Positions 43,128-52,982 are shown, counted from the stretch's first letter. The stretch: DNA of 64,000 nt from Tropicibacter alexandrii (GCF_003667315.2 NZ_RCTZ02000006.1:1-64000), one strand, 5' to 3'. Translations and numbers: made by a program. Notes: a model not told the origin generated them from the letters alone.

Positions 43128-46100
43128 TTGCGCTTCAGCAAAATCAGACTGACCGGCTTCAAAAGCTTCGTCGACCCGACCGATCTGGTGATCGCGCCGG
43201 GGTTGACCGGCGTGGTCGGGCCGAATGGCTGCGGCAAGTCCAACCTGCTCGAAGCGCTGCGCTGGGTGATGGGCGAAACCCGCGCCAAGGCGATGCGCGG
43301 CGGCGGGATGGAGGATGTGATCTTTGCCGGCGCGGCGACGCGGCCTGCGCGCAACTTTGCCGAGGTGGCGCTGACCATCGACAACTCCGACCGGCTCGCG
43401 CCTGCCGGGTTCAACGACAGCGACCAGCTGGAAATCACCCGCCGGATCACCCGCGACGTGGGCAGCGCCTACAAGGTGAACTCCAAGGACACGCGCGCCC
43501 GCGACATCCAGATGCTGTTTGCCGATGCGGCGACGGGCGCGACCTCGCCCGCGCTGGTGCGGCAGGGGCAGATCATGGAATTGATCAACTCCAAGCCCAA
43601 GAACCGCCGCAAGGTGCTGGAGGATGCCGCCGGGATCGGAGGCCTGTACCAGCGCCGCCACGAGGCCGAGTTGAAGCTGAAAAGCACCGAAGCCAACTTG
43701 CTGCGCGTCGATGATGTGATCGAACAGCTGGCCGGGCAGTTGGGGCAACTGGCGCGGCAGGCACGGCAGGCGGCGCGCTATCGGGCCATTGCCGAGGAGT
43801 TGCGCAAGTCCGAGGGCATGTTGCTGTTCCGCCGCTGGAAAGAGGCGGATGAGGCGCGCATGGCGGCTGAAACTGGCCTGCGCGAGTTGATGACCGGCGC
43901 GGCGCGTGCCGAGGCCGCAGCGCGCGCGACGACCACCGCGCGTGAGGCCCGCGAGGCGGACTTGCCCCCCTTGCGCGAGGAGGACGCGATTGCGGCGGCG
44001 GTGCTTCAGCGGCTGACCGTGCAGCGCGACACGCTGTCCGATCAGGAACGGCAGGCGCAGGATCGCATCGCCACGCTGGCCCGCCGCATCGAACAACTGG
44101 GTCAGGATATGGAGCGCGAGGCGGGCTTGAACCGCGACGCGGGCGAGACCATCCAGCGCCTCGAATGGGAGGCGCGCGAGTTGGCGAAGGCCTCCGAAGG
44201 ACATGGCGACAAGCTGGAAGAGGCGGCTGAAAGCGCCCGCGAGGCCGCCGCGATCTTGCAGGAACGCGAGGCCGAACTGTCCCAGCACACCGAGGACGTG
44301 GCGCGTTTGGCAGCGCGGCACCAATCGGCACAGCGCTACGTGGCCGATTGCCAACGGCAGGCGGATCGCAACGCGACCGAGGCCGAGAAGGCGCATGATT
44401 CCGTTCATGCGGCGGATGCGGCCTTGGAGGCGGCCAAGGAGGCCGCGCTGAAGGCCCAGACCGATCAGGATGCCGCCCAGATGATGGTCGAACGCGCCGA
44501 GCGTGTCTTGTCCGACGCCGAAACCGCGCGGGCGGAAACGCAGGCGCGCGAGGCCGAGGCGCGCGGTGAGCGCTCCGAGGCCGAGGGCGAGATGAACGCC
44601 CTGCGCGCCGAAGTGACGGCCTTGGCGCGGCTGCTGGATCGCGATGCCGCCGAGGGCGGGCAGATCCTTGACCGGTTGCAGGTGGAGCAGGGCTTTGAAA
44701 AGGCGCTGGGTGCCGCGCTGGCCGACGATCTGCGCGCGCCCGAGGTCGAGGGCGACGGCCCGACCGGCTGGCTTGTCCTGCCCGGATATGACGCGACGCA
44801 GGCGCTGCCCGAGGGGGTGACCGCGCTGACCCAGCACGTTTCGGTCCCCGAGGTGCTGGAACGGCGCATGTCGCAGATCGGGCTGTGTGACGCCGAGGAC
44901 GGTGCGCGCTTGCAACCGCTGTTGAAGCCCGGCCAGCGGTTGGTGTCGCTTGATGGCGACCTATGGCGCTGGGATGGCTACCGCGCCTGGGCCGAGGATC
45001 AACCGTCGGCGGCGGCTTTGCGGCTGGAGCAACTTAACCGGCTCGAAGCGCTGAAACAGGAAATGGCCGCCGCAACCGCCCATCTGGACGGCACCCGCGC
45101 TGCCCATGACGCACTGGTGGCGCGGCTGGCCGACCTGACCCGCGCTGACAAGCAGGCGCGCGAGGCGCGGCGCGAGGCGGATCAGGCCCTGACGCAGGCC
45201 ACCCGCGCCCACAACCGCGCGGTCAACGACCGCGACATCGCCGAGGGCAAGTTGGAGGCGGCCAAGCTGTCCGTCCGCCGGTTCGAGGAAGAGGCCGCAA
45301 CCGCCCGCGCGCAACTGCTGGAAGCCGAGCGCGCCTTGGCCGGGCTGGACGATCTGGACGAGGCCCGCGCCATGGCCGAGGACGTCAAGATGACGGTCGA
45401 GGCGGCGCGCATGACGATGATGGCCAAACGCTCGGCCCATGACGAGCTGCGCCGCGAAGGCGAGGCGCGCAAGGGTCGCAGCCAGCAGGTGACCAAGGAC
45501 TTGTCGGGCTGGCGTCACCGTCTGGAAACCGCCGAGCGCCGCGCCGCCGAACTGGCCGAGCGCAAGGACGCGACCGAAGAGGAACTGGAAGAGGCCGCGC
45601 AGGTCCCCGAGGAACTGGCCGCCAAGCGCGAGGAACTGACCGAGGCGATCGAGGTGGCGCAGGACCGCAAGGATGCCGCCGCCGAGGCACTGGCCCGCGC
45701 GGAAACCGTGCTGCGCGACGCGATCACCGCCGAGCGGGACGCTGAGCGCGTCGCTGGCGAGGCGCGGGAATTGCGCGCCGGGGCGCAGGCGCGCGCCGAT
45801 GCCGCGCGGCAGACGGTGCAGGCTGCCGCCGACCGCATCGGCGAAGAACTGGAATGCGCGCCGGAGGAATTGCTGACCCGGTTGGAGATGTCCGAAGCCG
45901 ACATGCCCCCCGCCGATCAGGTCGAACAGGATGTCAGCCGCCTGAAACGCCAGCGCGATGCGCTTGGCGCCGTCAACCTGCGCGCCGAAGAGGACGCGAA
46001 GGAGGTTCAGGAAGAGCACGACACGCTGGTCTCGGAAAAGGAAGACCTCGAAGAGGCGATCAAGACGCTGCGCGGCGGGATTGCGTCGCTCAACCGTGAA

Positions 46101-46583
46101 GGGCGAGAACGGCTGTTGACGGCGTTCGAGCAGGTGAATTCCAACTTCACCATGTTGTTCACGCACCTGTTTGGCGGTGGCGAGGCGAGCCTTGTCATGG
46201 TCGAATCTGACGATCCGCTGGAGGCTGGCCTTGAGATCATGTGCCAGCCGCCGGGCAAGAAACTGTCGACCCTGTCGCTGCTGTCCGGGGGCGAACAGAC
46301 CCTGACGGCGCTGGCGCTGATCTTTGCGGTGTTCCTTGCCAACCCCTCGCCGATCTGCGTGCTCGACGAGGTGGACGCGCCGCTGGACGATGCCAACGTG
46401 ACCCGCTTCTGCGACATGCTGGACGAGATGACCCGCCGCACCGAGACGCGGTTCCTGATCATCACCCACCACGCGGTGACGATGGCGCGGATGGACCGGC
46501 TGTTCGGCGTGACCATGCAGGAGCAGGGCGTGTCGCAGCTGGTGTCGGTCGACCTCAAACGCGCCGAGAAGCTGGTCGCGTGA
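43128..46583 (+). CDS. smc: Chromosome segregation protein SMC
   Basis: 1151 residues from a TTG at 43128, which has GGAAGG 7 nt upstream; the track's start five codons earlier (also TTG) lacks a site. N-terminal FSKIRLTGFKSFVDPTDLVI and Walker A GPNGCGKSNLLEALRWVMGE, a coiled coil, a hinge region (about residues 520-640), the second coil, and the C-terminal ABC half with signature LLSGGEQTLTALALIFAVFL, Walker B ICVLDEVDAPLDDANVTRF and the switch His TRFLIITHHAVTMARMD. It condenses and resolves sister chromosomes. The Q loop RQGQIMELINSKPKNRRKVL is present. Confidence 0.96.
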   Translation: MRFSKIRLTGFKSFVDPTDLVIAPGLTGVVGPNGCGKSNLLEALRWVMGETRAKAMRGGGMEDVIFAGAATRPARNFAEVALTIDNSDRLAPAGFNDSDQLEITRRITRDVGSAYKVNSKDTRARDIQMLFADAATGATSPALVRQGQIMELINSKPKNRRKVLEDAAGIGGLYQRRHEAELKLKSTEANLLRVDDVIEQLAGQLGQLARQARQAARYRAIAEELRKSEGMLLFRRWKEADEARMAAETGLRELMTGAARAEAAARATTTAREAREADLPPLREEDAIAAAVLQRLTVQRDTLSDQERQAQDRIATLARRIEQLGQDMEREAGLNRDAGETIQRLEWEARELAKASEGHGDKLEEAAESAREAAAILQEREAELSQHTEDVARLAARHQSAQRYVADCQRQADRNATEAEKAHDSVHAADAALEAAKEAALKAQTDQDAAQMMVERAERVLSDAETARAETQAREAEARGERSEAEGEMNALRAEVTALARLLDRDAAEGGQILDRLQVEQGFEKALGAALADDLRAPEVEGDGPTGWLVLPGYDATQALPEGVTALTQHVSVPEVLERRMSQIGLCDAEDGARLQPLLKPGQRLVSLDGDLWRWDGYRAWAEDQPSAAALRLEQLNRLEALKQEMAAATAHLDGTRAAHDALVARLADLTRADKQAREARREADQALTQATRAHNRAVNDRDIAEGKLEAAKLSVRRFEEEAATARAQLLEAERALAGLDDLDEARAMAEDVKMTVEAARMTMMAKRSAHDELRREGEARKGRSQQVTKDLSGWRHRLETAERRAAELAERKDATEEELEEAAQVPEELAAKREELTEAIEVAQDRKDAAAEALARAETVLRDAITAERDAERVAGEARELRAGAQARADAARQTVQAAADRIGEELECAPEELLTRLEMSEADMPPADQVEQDVSRLKRQRDALGAVNLRAEEDAKEVQEEHDTLVSEKEDLEEAIKTLRGGIASLNREGRERLLTAFEQVNSNFTMLFTHLFGGGEASLVMVESDDPLEAGLEIMCQPPGKKLSTLSLLSGGEQTLTALALIFAVFLANPSPICVLDEVDAPLDDANVTRFCDMLDEMTRRTETRFLIITHHAVTMARMDRLFGVTMQEQGVSQLVSVDLKRAEKLVA

Positions 46584-46585
46584 GG

Positions 46586-46636
46586 GGGCTTTGCCCCCGC
46601 CCTTCGGGCTCCCCCAGGGTATTTTCGAAGAAGAGA
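46586..46636. repeat. REP-like mosaic element, copy 4
   Basis: GGGGGC-TTT-GCCCCC hairpin, then GCTCCCCCAGGGTATTTTCG and AAGAAGAG, related to copies at 5655, 18393 and 31008. It begins 3 nt after the smc stop. Confidence 0.65.
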
Positions 46637-46650
46637 AGCATGGGGGCGAA

Positions 46651-47511
46651 ATGCGGTTGGTCCTGCTGACGGCGCTGGTGATGGTGGCCTTTGCGGCGAA
46701 TTCGGTGCTGACGCGCGCCGGTGTCGGCGGAGCGGGACTGGATGTCGCGGCGTTCGGGATGATCCGGGTTGGCGCCGGGGCGCTGGTCTTGTTGATCCTG
46801 TGTCTGGCCACGGGGCGGCGCGTGGCGTTTTTCACGGCGCGGCGCGGGGTCAGCGTGATCGGGCTGGCCGCCTATATCATCGGCTTCACGGATGCCTATC
46901 TGGGCATGGAGTCCGGGCTGGGCGCGCTATTGCTGTTCGGCATGGTGCAGGTGACGATGTTTGCCGGGGCGGTGCTGATGCGCGAACCCCTACCGGTGCT
47001 GCGGGTGGCGGGCGCCGTGGTGGCCTTGGCGGGGCTGGTCTATCTGGTCTGGCCGTGGTCCGACATTTCCGACAACCTCCGCAGCGTGGCGATGATGTGC
47101 GTGGCTGGGCTGGGCTGGGGTCTCTATTCGCTGGCCGGGCGGGGCAGCGCCGATCCGTTGGCGGATACCGCGGCGAATTTCCTGCTGGCGGCCATAGTCA
47201 TTCCCGGCGTCTGGCTGTTGTTGGCCGGGTCGGTCATGAGCGTGGGCGAGGTGATGCAGGGCGGGCGCGGTGTCTGGCTTGCGGTGGTGTCCGGCGCGGT
47301 GACCTCGGGGCTGGGCTATGCGCTGTGGTACAAGGTGCTGCCTGGCCTGGGGGCCTCGGTCGCGGCGGTGGCGCAACTGACGGTGCCGCCCATTGCCGCA
47401 CTGGGGGGCGCGCTGTTTCTGGGCGAGGCCCTGACGGCCAAGTTCGCGTTGGCGGCAGTGGTGATCCTTGGCGGCGTGGCGCTGTCGGTGATGGGGCCGA
47501 AGCTGCGCTGA
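46651..47511 (+). CDS. DMT superfamily transporter, EamA family
   Basis: 286 residues from the ATG at 46651; the frame extends 20 codons through a repeat element. Ten membrane helices, two EamA halves: ALVMVAFAANSVLTRAGVGG and MVQVTMFAGAVLMREPLPVL; then GLGWGLYSLAGRGSADPLAD and AQLTVPPIAALGGALFLGEA. Substrate unknown; amino acids or metabolites are usual for this family. Distinct from the one at 35036. Upstream hairpin element separates it from smc. It is followed by the secreted hydrolase 39 nt on. Confidence 0.92.
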   Translation: MRLVLLTALVMVAFAANSVLTRAGVGGAGLDVAAFGMIRVGAGALVLLILCLATGRRVAFFTARRGVSVIGLAAYIIGFTDAYLGMESGLGALLLFGMVQVTMFAGAVLMREPLPVLRVAGAVVALAGLVYLVWPWSDISDNLRSVAMMCVAGLGWGLYSLAGRGSADPLADTAANFLLAAIVIPGVWLLLAGSVMSVGEVMQGGRGVWLAVVSGAVTSGLGYALWYKVLPGLGASVAAVAQLTVPPIAALGGALFLGEALTAKFALAAVVILGGVALSVMGPKLR

Positions 47512-47550
47512 GCCTTTCGCAGGGCGCGACTTGGGGGTATTGGGTCGGCC

Positions 47551-48297
47551 ATGCGTGTCCTTTTGATCCTGTTTTGTCTGATGGCGGCGCCCGTGAGGGC
47601 GGGCGATTGCGTGATCCTGTTACACGGGCTGGCGCGGACCGAGGCCAGCATGGCGCTGATGGCGGCGGCTTTCGAGGCGCGGGGGCATCGCGCGGTTCTG
47701 GCAAGCTATCCGTCCACGGAGGCGCGGGTGCAGGTGCTGGCGGACGAAGTCCTGCCCGCCTCGGTCGCGGCCTGTGGGGACCGGACCGTGCATTTCGTGA
47801 CCCATTCCATGGGCGGCATCCTGTTGCGCTTCTGGCTGGCGGATCACCGCCCGGCGCGGTTGGGCCGTGTCGTGATGTTGGGACCGCCCAATCAAGGCAG
47901 CGAGCTGGTGGATGAGCTGGGCGGATGGGAGCTGTTCCAGTGGGTCAATGGCCCCGCAGGCGGACAGCTGGGGACCGGGCCGGAGGACTTGCCCAAGCAA
48001 CTGCCGGTGGTCGACTTCACCTTGGGCGTGATTGCCGGATCGCAATCGCTGAACCCGGTGTTCAGCCAGATCATACCGGGGGTGGACGATGGCAAGGTCT
48101 CGGTCGCCTCGACGCGGGTCGTGGGGATGAGCGGGCATATCGTCTTGCCGGTGACGCATACCTTCATGATGCAATCGCCGCAGGTGATCGCGCAGGCGAT
48201 CCTGTTCGTGGAACAGGAACGCTTTGATCGCTCGGTATCGTGGCGGACCATGCTGGACGGCATGGATGCGAGCTGCCTGTTGGAGGGCTGTGAATGA
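47551..48297 (+). CDS. Secreted alpha/beta hydrolase (lipase/esterase-like)
   Basis: 248 residues with a short signal peptide ([17 protein letters not shown]). [18 protein letters not shown] forms the oxyanion hole and [20 protein letters not shown] holds the nucleophile Ser. [17 protein letters not shown] and [10 protein letters not shown] (catalytic His) complete the lipase-class-2-like pattern; the acid is probably an Asp near [10 protein letters not shown]. No chaperone is nearby. It overlaps the phnM-like gene by 4 bases (ATGA), so they are coupled although no pathway link is obvious. Confidence 0.87.
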   Translation: MRVLLILFCLMAAPVRAGDCVILLHGLARTEASMALMAAAFEARGHRAVLASYPSTEARVQVLADEVLPASVAACGDRTVHFVTHSMGGILLRFWLADHRPARLGRVVMLGPPNQGSELVDELGGWELFQWVNGPAGGQLGTGPEDLPKQLPVVDFTLGVIAGSQSLNPVFSQIIPGVDDGKVSVASTRVVGMSGHIVLPVTHTFMMQSPQVIAQAILFVEQERFDRSVSWRTMLDGMDASCLLEGCE

Positions 48298-49433
48298 TCG
48301 AGCGGCGATTGGTGGGCGCGCGGGTGATGACGCCCGAAGGCTGGGCCGAGACGGCGGTGACCGTGGCGGACGGACGGTTGGGCGACGGGCCTGCGCGCGA
48401 GGTCGACCTGTCCGGCTATGACCTGTTGCCGGGCATCGTCGATGCCCATGGCGATGGGTTCGAGCGGCATATGGCGCCGCGTCGCGGCGCCTTGCGCGAG
48501 CGTGACGCGGGCATGTGGGCGGTGGCGCAGGAGCTGGCGTCCTGCGGGATCACCACGGCGATGCTGGCCCAGTTCTGGAGTTGGGAAGGCGGCATGCGCG
48601 GCCCGGATTTCGCCGAGGAAGTGTTCGAGAGCGCGTCGCTGGTGGCCCCGTCGGTGCCGGTGGATCTGCGGCTGCAATTGCGGTTGGAGACGCATTTCCT
48701 CGACAGTTTCGCACGGGCCGAAGAGGCCATTGCGCGCTACGGGATCGGCTACGTGGTCTTCAACGATCACCTGCCGCACGAACGGCTGTCGCAGGGGCGC
48801 AAGCCGCAGCGGCTGACCGGGCAGGCGCTGAAATCGGGTCGCTCGCCCGAGGCGCATCTGGCGTTGATGACCGCATTGCACGAGGCCGGGGCCGAGGTGC
48901 CAGAGGCGCTGGACGCGCTCTGCGCGCGGTTGGCCGCGCAGGGCGTCATCATGGGCAGCCATGATGACCGGACGCCGGAGGCGCGCGCGGTCTGGCGGGC
49001 GCGGGGGGTGCGCGTGTCGGAATTCCCCGAGACATTGGAGGCGGCGCAGGCGGCGCGCGCCGCCTGTGAGCCCGTGGTGCTGGGCGCGCCCAACGTGGTG
49101 CGCGGTGCCAGCCACGCGGGCAATGTCGCGGCGGCTGAATTGATCGCAGCGGGCTGCTGTGACGCGCTCGCGTCGGACTACCACTACCCGTCGCCCGCGC
49201 GGGCGGCGTGGCGCTGTGTCGAGCTTAGGTTGCTGGACGAAGCCGCCGCGTGGCGGCTTGTCTCGGACGGGCCTGCGCGCCTCTTGGGGCTGACGGATCG
49301 CGGGCGGATCGAACCGGGGTTGCGCGCCGATCTGTTGGTGACGGCGCGCGAGACCCGGCAAATCGTGGCGGTGATCGCGGGTGGTCAGGTGGCGCATATG
49401 ACCGGTCAGGTCGCCGGTCGTTTCATGCGGTGA
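48294..49433 (+). CDS. PhnM-like amidohydrolase (ribose methylphosphonate triphosphate diphosphatase)
   Basis: 379 residues. PhnM removes pyrophosphate from alpha-D-ribose 1-methylphosphonate 5-triphosphate in the C-P lyase pathway. Metal ligands of the amidohydrolase fold are seen in [20 protein letters not shown] (HGDxxERH rather than HxH as PhnM has), [35 protein letters not shown] and [19 protein letters not shown]. These are PhnM-type phrases. No other phn gene is in the window, so its real substrate is uncertain. The start overlaps the hydrolase stop (ATGA). Confidence 0.85.
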   Translation: MIERRLVGARVMTPEGWAETAVTVADGRLGDGPAREVDLSGYDLLPGIVDAHGDGFERHMAPRRGALRERDAGMWAVAQELASCGITTAMLAQFWSWEGGMRGPDFAEEVFESASLVAPSVPVDLRLQLRLETHFLDSFARAEEAIARYGIGYVVFNDHLPHERLSQGRKPQRLTGQALKSGRSPEAHLALMTALHEAGAEVPEALDALCARLAAQGVIMGSHDDRTPEARAVWRARGVRVSEFPETLEAAQAARAACEPVVLGAPNVVRGASHAGNVAAAELIAAGCCDALASDYHYPSPARAAWRCVELRLLDEAAAWRLVSDGPARLLGLTDRGRIEPGLRADLLVTARETRQIVAVIAGGQVAHMTGQVAGRFMR

Positions 49434-49436
49434 CAC

Positions 49437-49476
49437 GCGCGTTCGAACGCGCTTGCAAGGCCCTTCGAAGGGCCTT
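49437..49476. repeat. Two TTCGAA-centred palindromes
   Basis: GCGCGTTCGAACGCGC at 49437-49452 and AAGGCCCTTCGAAGGGCCTT at 49457-49476, 4 bp apart as at 30364-30407. Between phnM-like and purK stops; may end both transcripts structurally but no T-run exists. Confidence 0.82.
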
Positions 49477-49487
49477 GCGCGCCAGTC

Positions 49488-50558
49488 TCATCCCTTGGTG
49501 ATCCGATTGGCGTGGCCCATCTTGCGACCGGGCTTGGTCTCGGCCTTGCCGTAGAGATGCAGGGCCACGTTGCCCTCGGCGGCCAGGGCGGGCACCCGGT
49601 CCATGTCGTCGCCGATCAGGTTCTCCATCACCACATCCGCATGGCGCGTGCCGTCGCCCAAGGGCCAGCCCGCAACCGCGCGGATATGCTGTTCGAACTG
49701 GTCGATGGCGCAGCCATTCTGCGTCCAGTGCCCGGAATTGTGGACGCGCGGGGCGATTTCATTAACGATCAGCCCGGTGGGCGTGACGAAGAATTCGACC
49801 CCCATCACACCGACATATTCCAGAGCGTTCAAGATCTTGCCAGCGGCCAGCACCGCATCGGTCTGGAACCGCGCGGGCAGCTTGGCGGGTACCGTCGTGG
49901 TCCGCAGGATGCCGTCCTCATGGACGTTTTCACCCGGGTCAAAGGCCGAGACCTGCCCATCCTGCGACCGCGCGGCAATCACGCTGATTTCGAGGCTGAA
50001 ATTCACGAAGCCCTCAAGGACCGATGGTGCATCGTTCATGTCGGCCCATGCGGCCTCGGCCTCGTCGGGTGACTTGAGGCGGACCTGCCCCTTGCCGTCA
50101 TAGCCAAAGCGGCGGGTCTTCAGGATCGAGGGCGTGCCGATCTGCGCAACGGCCTGCGCCATGGTCTGCGCATCCGTGACATCGGCGAACGGCGCCGTCT
50201 GGAGGCCCAGATCAGTCAGCCAAGTCTTCTCCGTCAGGCGGTCCTGCGAAATCCGCAACGCCTCGCGGTTGGGGTAAAGCGGTTTGAGCGCCTCCAGGAT
50301 GTCCAGCGCCGAGGTCGGGATGTTCTCGAACTCGTAGGTCACCACGTCGACGGACTGCGCAAAGGCAGTCAGCGCCTCGGCATCCTCGTAGGCGGCGGTG
50401 GTCACGCGGTCGGCGACCTGCCCGGCGGGCGGGTTGGCACCCGGTTCATAGATGTGGGACTTGAACCCAAGGCGCGAGGCGGCGACCGACAGCATCCGGC
50501 CAAGCTGGCCGCCGCCGAGAATGCCGATGGTGGAACCGGTGGGAAGGGGCGTGGTCAT
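49488..50558 (-). CDS. purK: N5-carboxyaminoimidazole ribonucleotide synthase
   Basis: 356 residues from ATG at 50558. ATP-grasp enzyme that carboxylates AIR with bicarbonate. TIGILGGGQLGRMLSVAASR at the N-terminus, VVTYEFENIPTSALD, ILKTRRFGYDGKGQVRLKSP (ATP loop), FDPGENVHEDGILRTTTVPA, and NEIAPRVHNSGHWTQNGCA near the C-terminus with metal ligands. It follows purE by 10 nt on the same strand, the classic purE-purK operon of de novo purine synthesis. Confidence 0.97.
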   Translation of the reverse strand: MTTPLPTGSTIGILGGGQLGRMLSVAASRLGFKSHIYEPGANPPAGQVADRVTTAAYEDAEALTAFAQSVDVVTYEFENIPTSALDILEALKPLYPNREALRISQDRLTEKTWLTDLGLQTAPFADVTDAQTMAQAVAQIGTPSILKTRRFGYDGKGQVRLKSPDEAEAAWADMNDAPSVLEGFVNFSLEISVIAARSQDGQVSAFDPGENVHEDGILRTTTVPAKLPARFQTDAVLAAGKILNALEYVGVMGVEFFVTPTGLIVNEIAPRVHNSGHWTQNGCAIDQFEQHIRAVAGWPLGDGTRHADVVMENLIGDDMDRVPALAAEGNVALHLYGKAETKPGRKMGHANRITKG

Positions 50559-50568
50559 GGTCTGCCTC

Positions 50569-51057
50569 TCAGATCGCGTCGCGGTCGGGTTCGTCGGCAA
50601 TCGAGGCCGACAGGTCAGCGCGCCACTGGTCGAGACGCTGCGCCAGATCCGGGTCATGCAACGACAGGATCTGCGCCGCCATCAACCCGCCATTCTTGGC
50701 GCCCGCCGCGCCGATGGCCATGGTCGCCACCGGGAACCCGCGCGGCATTTGCAGGATGGAATAGAGCGAATCGACGCCGTTCAGGGCGCGCGTCTGCACC
50801 GGGATGCCAATGACCGGCACACGGGTCTTGGACGCCATCATGCCGGGCAGGTGGGCAGCGCCACCCGCGCCTGCGATGATCACATGCAACCCGCGATCCA
50901 CGGCACTCTTGCCATAGTCCCACAGCCGGTCGGGGGTGCGGTGGGCTGAGACGATCTTGCACTCATAGGCGATGCCCAGCTCGTCCAGCACGTCTGCCGC
51001 CTCTTTCATCGTTGGCCAGTCCGACTGGCTGCCCATGATGATGCCGACCTTTGTCAT
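50569..51057 (-). CDS. purE: N5-CAIR mutase (phosphoribosylaminoimidazole carboxylase subunit)
   Basis: 162 residues from the ATG at 51057 (GAGGGATTAGCG upstream). [20 protein letters not shown] is the GSxSD phosphate motif; [20 protein letters not shown] the substrate His and Arg; [20 protein letters not shown] then [20 protein letters not shown]. It moves the carboxylate from N to C of AIR after PurK. It heads the purE-purK operon. Ten extra codons upstream are open without a site. Confidence 0.97.
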   Translation of the reverse strand: MTKVGIIMGSQSDWPTMKEAADVLDELGIAYECKIVSAHRTPDRLWDYGKSAVDRGLHVIIAGAGGAAHLPGMMASKTRVPVIGIPVQTRALNGVDSLYSILQMPRGFPVATMAIGAAGAKNGGLMAAQILSLHDPDLAQRLDQWRADLSASIADEPDRDAI

Positions 51058-51203
51058 CGCTAATCCCTCGTCGTGATGAGCGCGCAACTATAGTGATTGC
51101 GCCCTCGGGGGCAATTGCGCGCGTCTTGAAATTAACCATGGCGCGTCAAATTTTTGCCGCCCCTGATGCGCTATCACGTCAGCGAGAAACAGGAGATACG
51201 GCA

Positions 51204-52574
51204 ATGCTGGACGCAAGCCTACTTTCCCCGGCGCTGATCTGGATGCCGTTGACCGATGCCGAGGCCACGGGACAGGAACCGATCCGCATCGGCGGGCGGC
51301 CGAACCTGCCACAGCGCATCGACTGGCCTGGTGACGACGCACCGCTGCATTTCTACGCGCAGATCGATCTGTCGGCCCTGCCGGACGGGGTCGAGGGGCG
51401 GTCCTTGCCCGATATGCCGCGCACGGGCTGGCTGTTCATTTTCTTGCCGCTGGCGGACTGTGCCCTGTGGGAGGGCGAACCCCCCGTGCTGATCCATGTC
51501 CCGGAGGACGTGCGCGACCTGCCGGAGCGCGCCTTGCCGGACGACCTGCCGGAGATCGCCGACGATGTCGTCATGCCGGGCGCGGTGCTCGACGGCGGCA
51601 CCTGCCTGCGGCCGCAATACGCCCAGATCAAAGGATATCTGAGCGAGCCCACGCTTGCGCCTATCCATCACGTCGACCTGCCCGAGATCGACAACCCGAT
51701 GCCGCTGGCCTCGATTCTGCGCCAGCCGGTTGCGCCAGAGTCGCGCGATTGGGTCGAGGCGGCGCTGCCGGACAGCCTGCGCAGCCTGTATGGTCTGACC
51801 GAAGCGGATCTGGACTGGCAGCGGATCAATGACCTGACCAATACAATGTTCACGGCGGTCACAAAGGGGATTTGGCAGACGCTGGAAGAGGCCAGCGGTC
51901 TTGACCCTGATGCGTTCGAATACCAGTGGGAAGCGCAGATCGATGCGTTTCAGGCAAGCGCTTGGCATTACCTTCGCGAAGACAAGAGCCAGCCGCTCTA
52001 CAAGCAGTGGATGCGGATGAAATGGATGCGACCGAAGGTTGGCGAACCGCTTGATCTTGCGTTGATCGGCTGGATGGGGATTTCGGCCTTTGCGCGCGGT
52101 CGCCCGTCGAAAGATGAACTGACGGCTTGGCTGGACTTGATCGCGCATATGGCCAATCCCGAGGGGGCCGATCACCAAGTCACATCCGAGGATTTTCCGG
52201 ATATTCCCGCACCTGTCTTGTCCGAAATCGTGCATCGCCTTTGGTTCATTCTCGATCCGGATCGCTACGCCCCGCCGAGCTGGGATGAGGCGGTGATCGA
52301 GGGGACGACGGCGCCCAAGGCGGCGGATGTCGGGTTCCGGCTGGCCGGTGCGGGGATGATTCCATTGCAGATGTTCGGCATGGGCTACTGCCTGCAAAAC
52401 GAGGCATGGGACCGCGCTGAAAAAGGCGACGTGCTGTTGCTTCAGATCGGCGATGCCTTTGGGTCGCATCTGGCACCGGCGTCTTCGGGCGGGCTTTGGC
52501 AGATTTGGATCACGCAGGATGCCCTGTCCGCCGGGCGTTTTGACGCGGTGGAGCTGACGGCAGAGATGTCCTGA
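51204..52574 (+). CDS. DUF1963 domain-containing protein
   Basis: 456 residues from ATG at 51204 with AGGAGATACG upstream. The first half is a YwqG/DUF1963-type domain: IRIGGRPNLPQRIDWPGDDA (GGxPxLPxxxxWP), PLHFYAQIDLSALPDG and the C-terminal stretch LLLQIGDAFGSHLAPASSGG with W-Q-I-W-I. A long insertion lies between the two parts of this domain. Function unknown; DUF1963 proteins are often solitary cytosolic proteins. It stands between purE and YdcH. Confidence 0.85.
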   Translation: MLDASLLSPALIWMPLTDAEATGQEPIRIGGRPNLPQRIDWPGDDAPLHFYAQIDLSALPDGVEGRSLPDMPRTGWLFIFLPLADCALWEGEPPVLIHVPEDVRDLPERALPDDLPEIADDVVMPGAVLDGGTCLRPQYAQIKGYLSEPTLAPIHHVDLPEIDNPMPLASILRQPVAPESRDWVEAALPDSLRSLYGLTEADLDWQRINDLTNTMFTAVTKGIWQTLEEASGLDPDAFEYQWEAQIDAFQASAWHYLREDKSQPLYKQWMRMKWMRPKVGEPLDLALIGWMGISAFARGRPSKDELTAWLDLIAHMANPEGADHQVTSEDFPDIPAPVLSEIVHRLWFILDPDRYAPPSWDEAVIEGTTAPKAADVGFRLAGAGMIPLQMFGMGYCLQNEAWDRAEKGDVLLLQIGDAFGSHLAPASSGGLWQIWITQDALSAGRFDAVELTAEMS

Positions 52575-52580
52575 GCGCGG

Positions 52581-52805
52581 TTACGCGATGATATCGGGGG
52601 TCAGACGATCCTCGATCAGGGCGATCCGGTCCTTCAGCAGCAGCTTTTTCTTTTTCAGCCGTTGCAGCGTGATCTGGTCGGCGGTGCCGGTGGCCTGCAA
52701 GGCGCGGATCGAATCGTCAAGGTCGCGGTGTTCGCGCCGGAAGACCTCCAGCTCGACTCGCAGGACTTCATCGGTTTTCATCGAGATATCGCTGGGCGCG
52801 TTCAT
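52581..52805 (-). CDS. YdcH / DUF465 family small helical protein
   Basis: 74 residues from the ATG at 52805, with AAGGGG about 8 nt upstream (an ATG seven codons earlier at 52826 is open). It is helical: EVLRVELEVFRREHRDLDDS, then IRALQATGTADQITLQRLKK and a second helix KKKLLLKDRIALIEDRL. The LKKxKLxLKDxI pattern matches DUF465/YdcH, small cytosolic proteins of unknown role. Convergent with the DUF1963 gene, 6 nt between stops. Confidence 0.85.
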   Translation of the reverse strand: MNAPSDISMKTDEVLRVELEVFRREHRDLDDSIRALQATGTADQITLQRLKKKKLLLKDRIALIEDRLTPDIIA

Positions 52806-52887
52806 GCTCTGATCCCCTTCAGACATGCGAAAGCCCCCGACGGGGCAGACCTGAAATATAGCGATTCTGGTGGCTTGCGCATAGCCC

Positions 52888-52916
52888 CTTGCGCGGACCT
52901 TTCGTGTTTCCCATAT
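52888..52916 (+). promoter_or_regulatory. Sigma-32 (RpoH) type promoter of hsp20
   Basis: CTTGCGC at 52888-52894, 15-bp spacer, CCCATAT at 52910-52916, against the known RpoH consensus CTTGAAA-N13/15-CCCATNT. It lies about 67 bp before the Hsp20 start, so the operon should be heat induced. Confidence 0.72.
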
Positions 52917-52982
52917 TTGAACGGTAGGGTCGCCCAAAGTGGGGCCCTGCATGGACGGTCGCTTGAAGTTGAGGACGTGTCG

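Noticed and set aside
42963-44915. Long minus-strand frames opposite smc
   Set aside because: Shadow of the smc coiled coil (repeating Ala/Glu/Arg codons read backwards).
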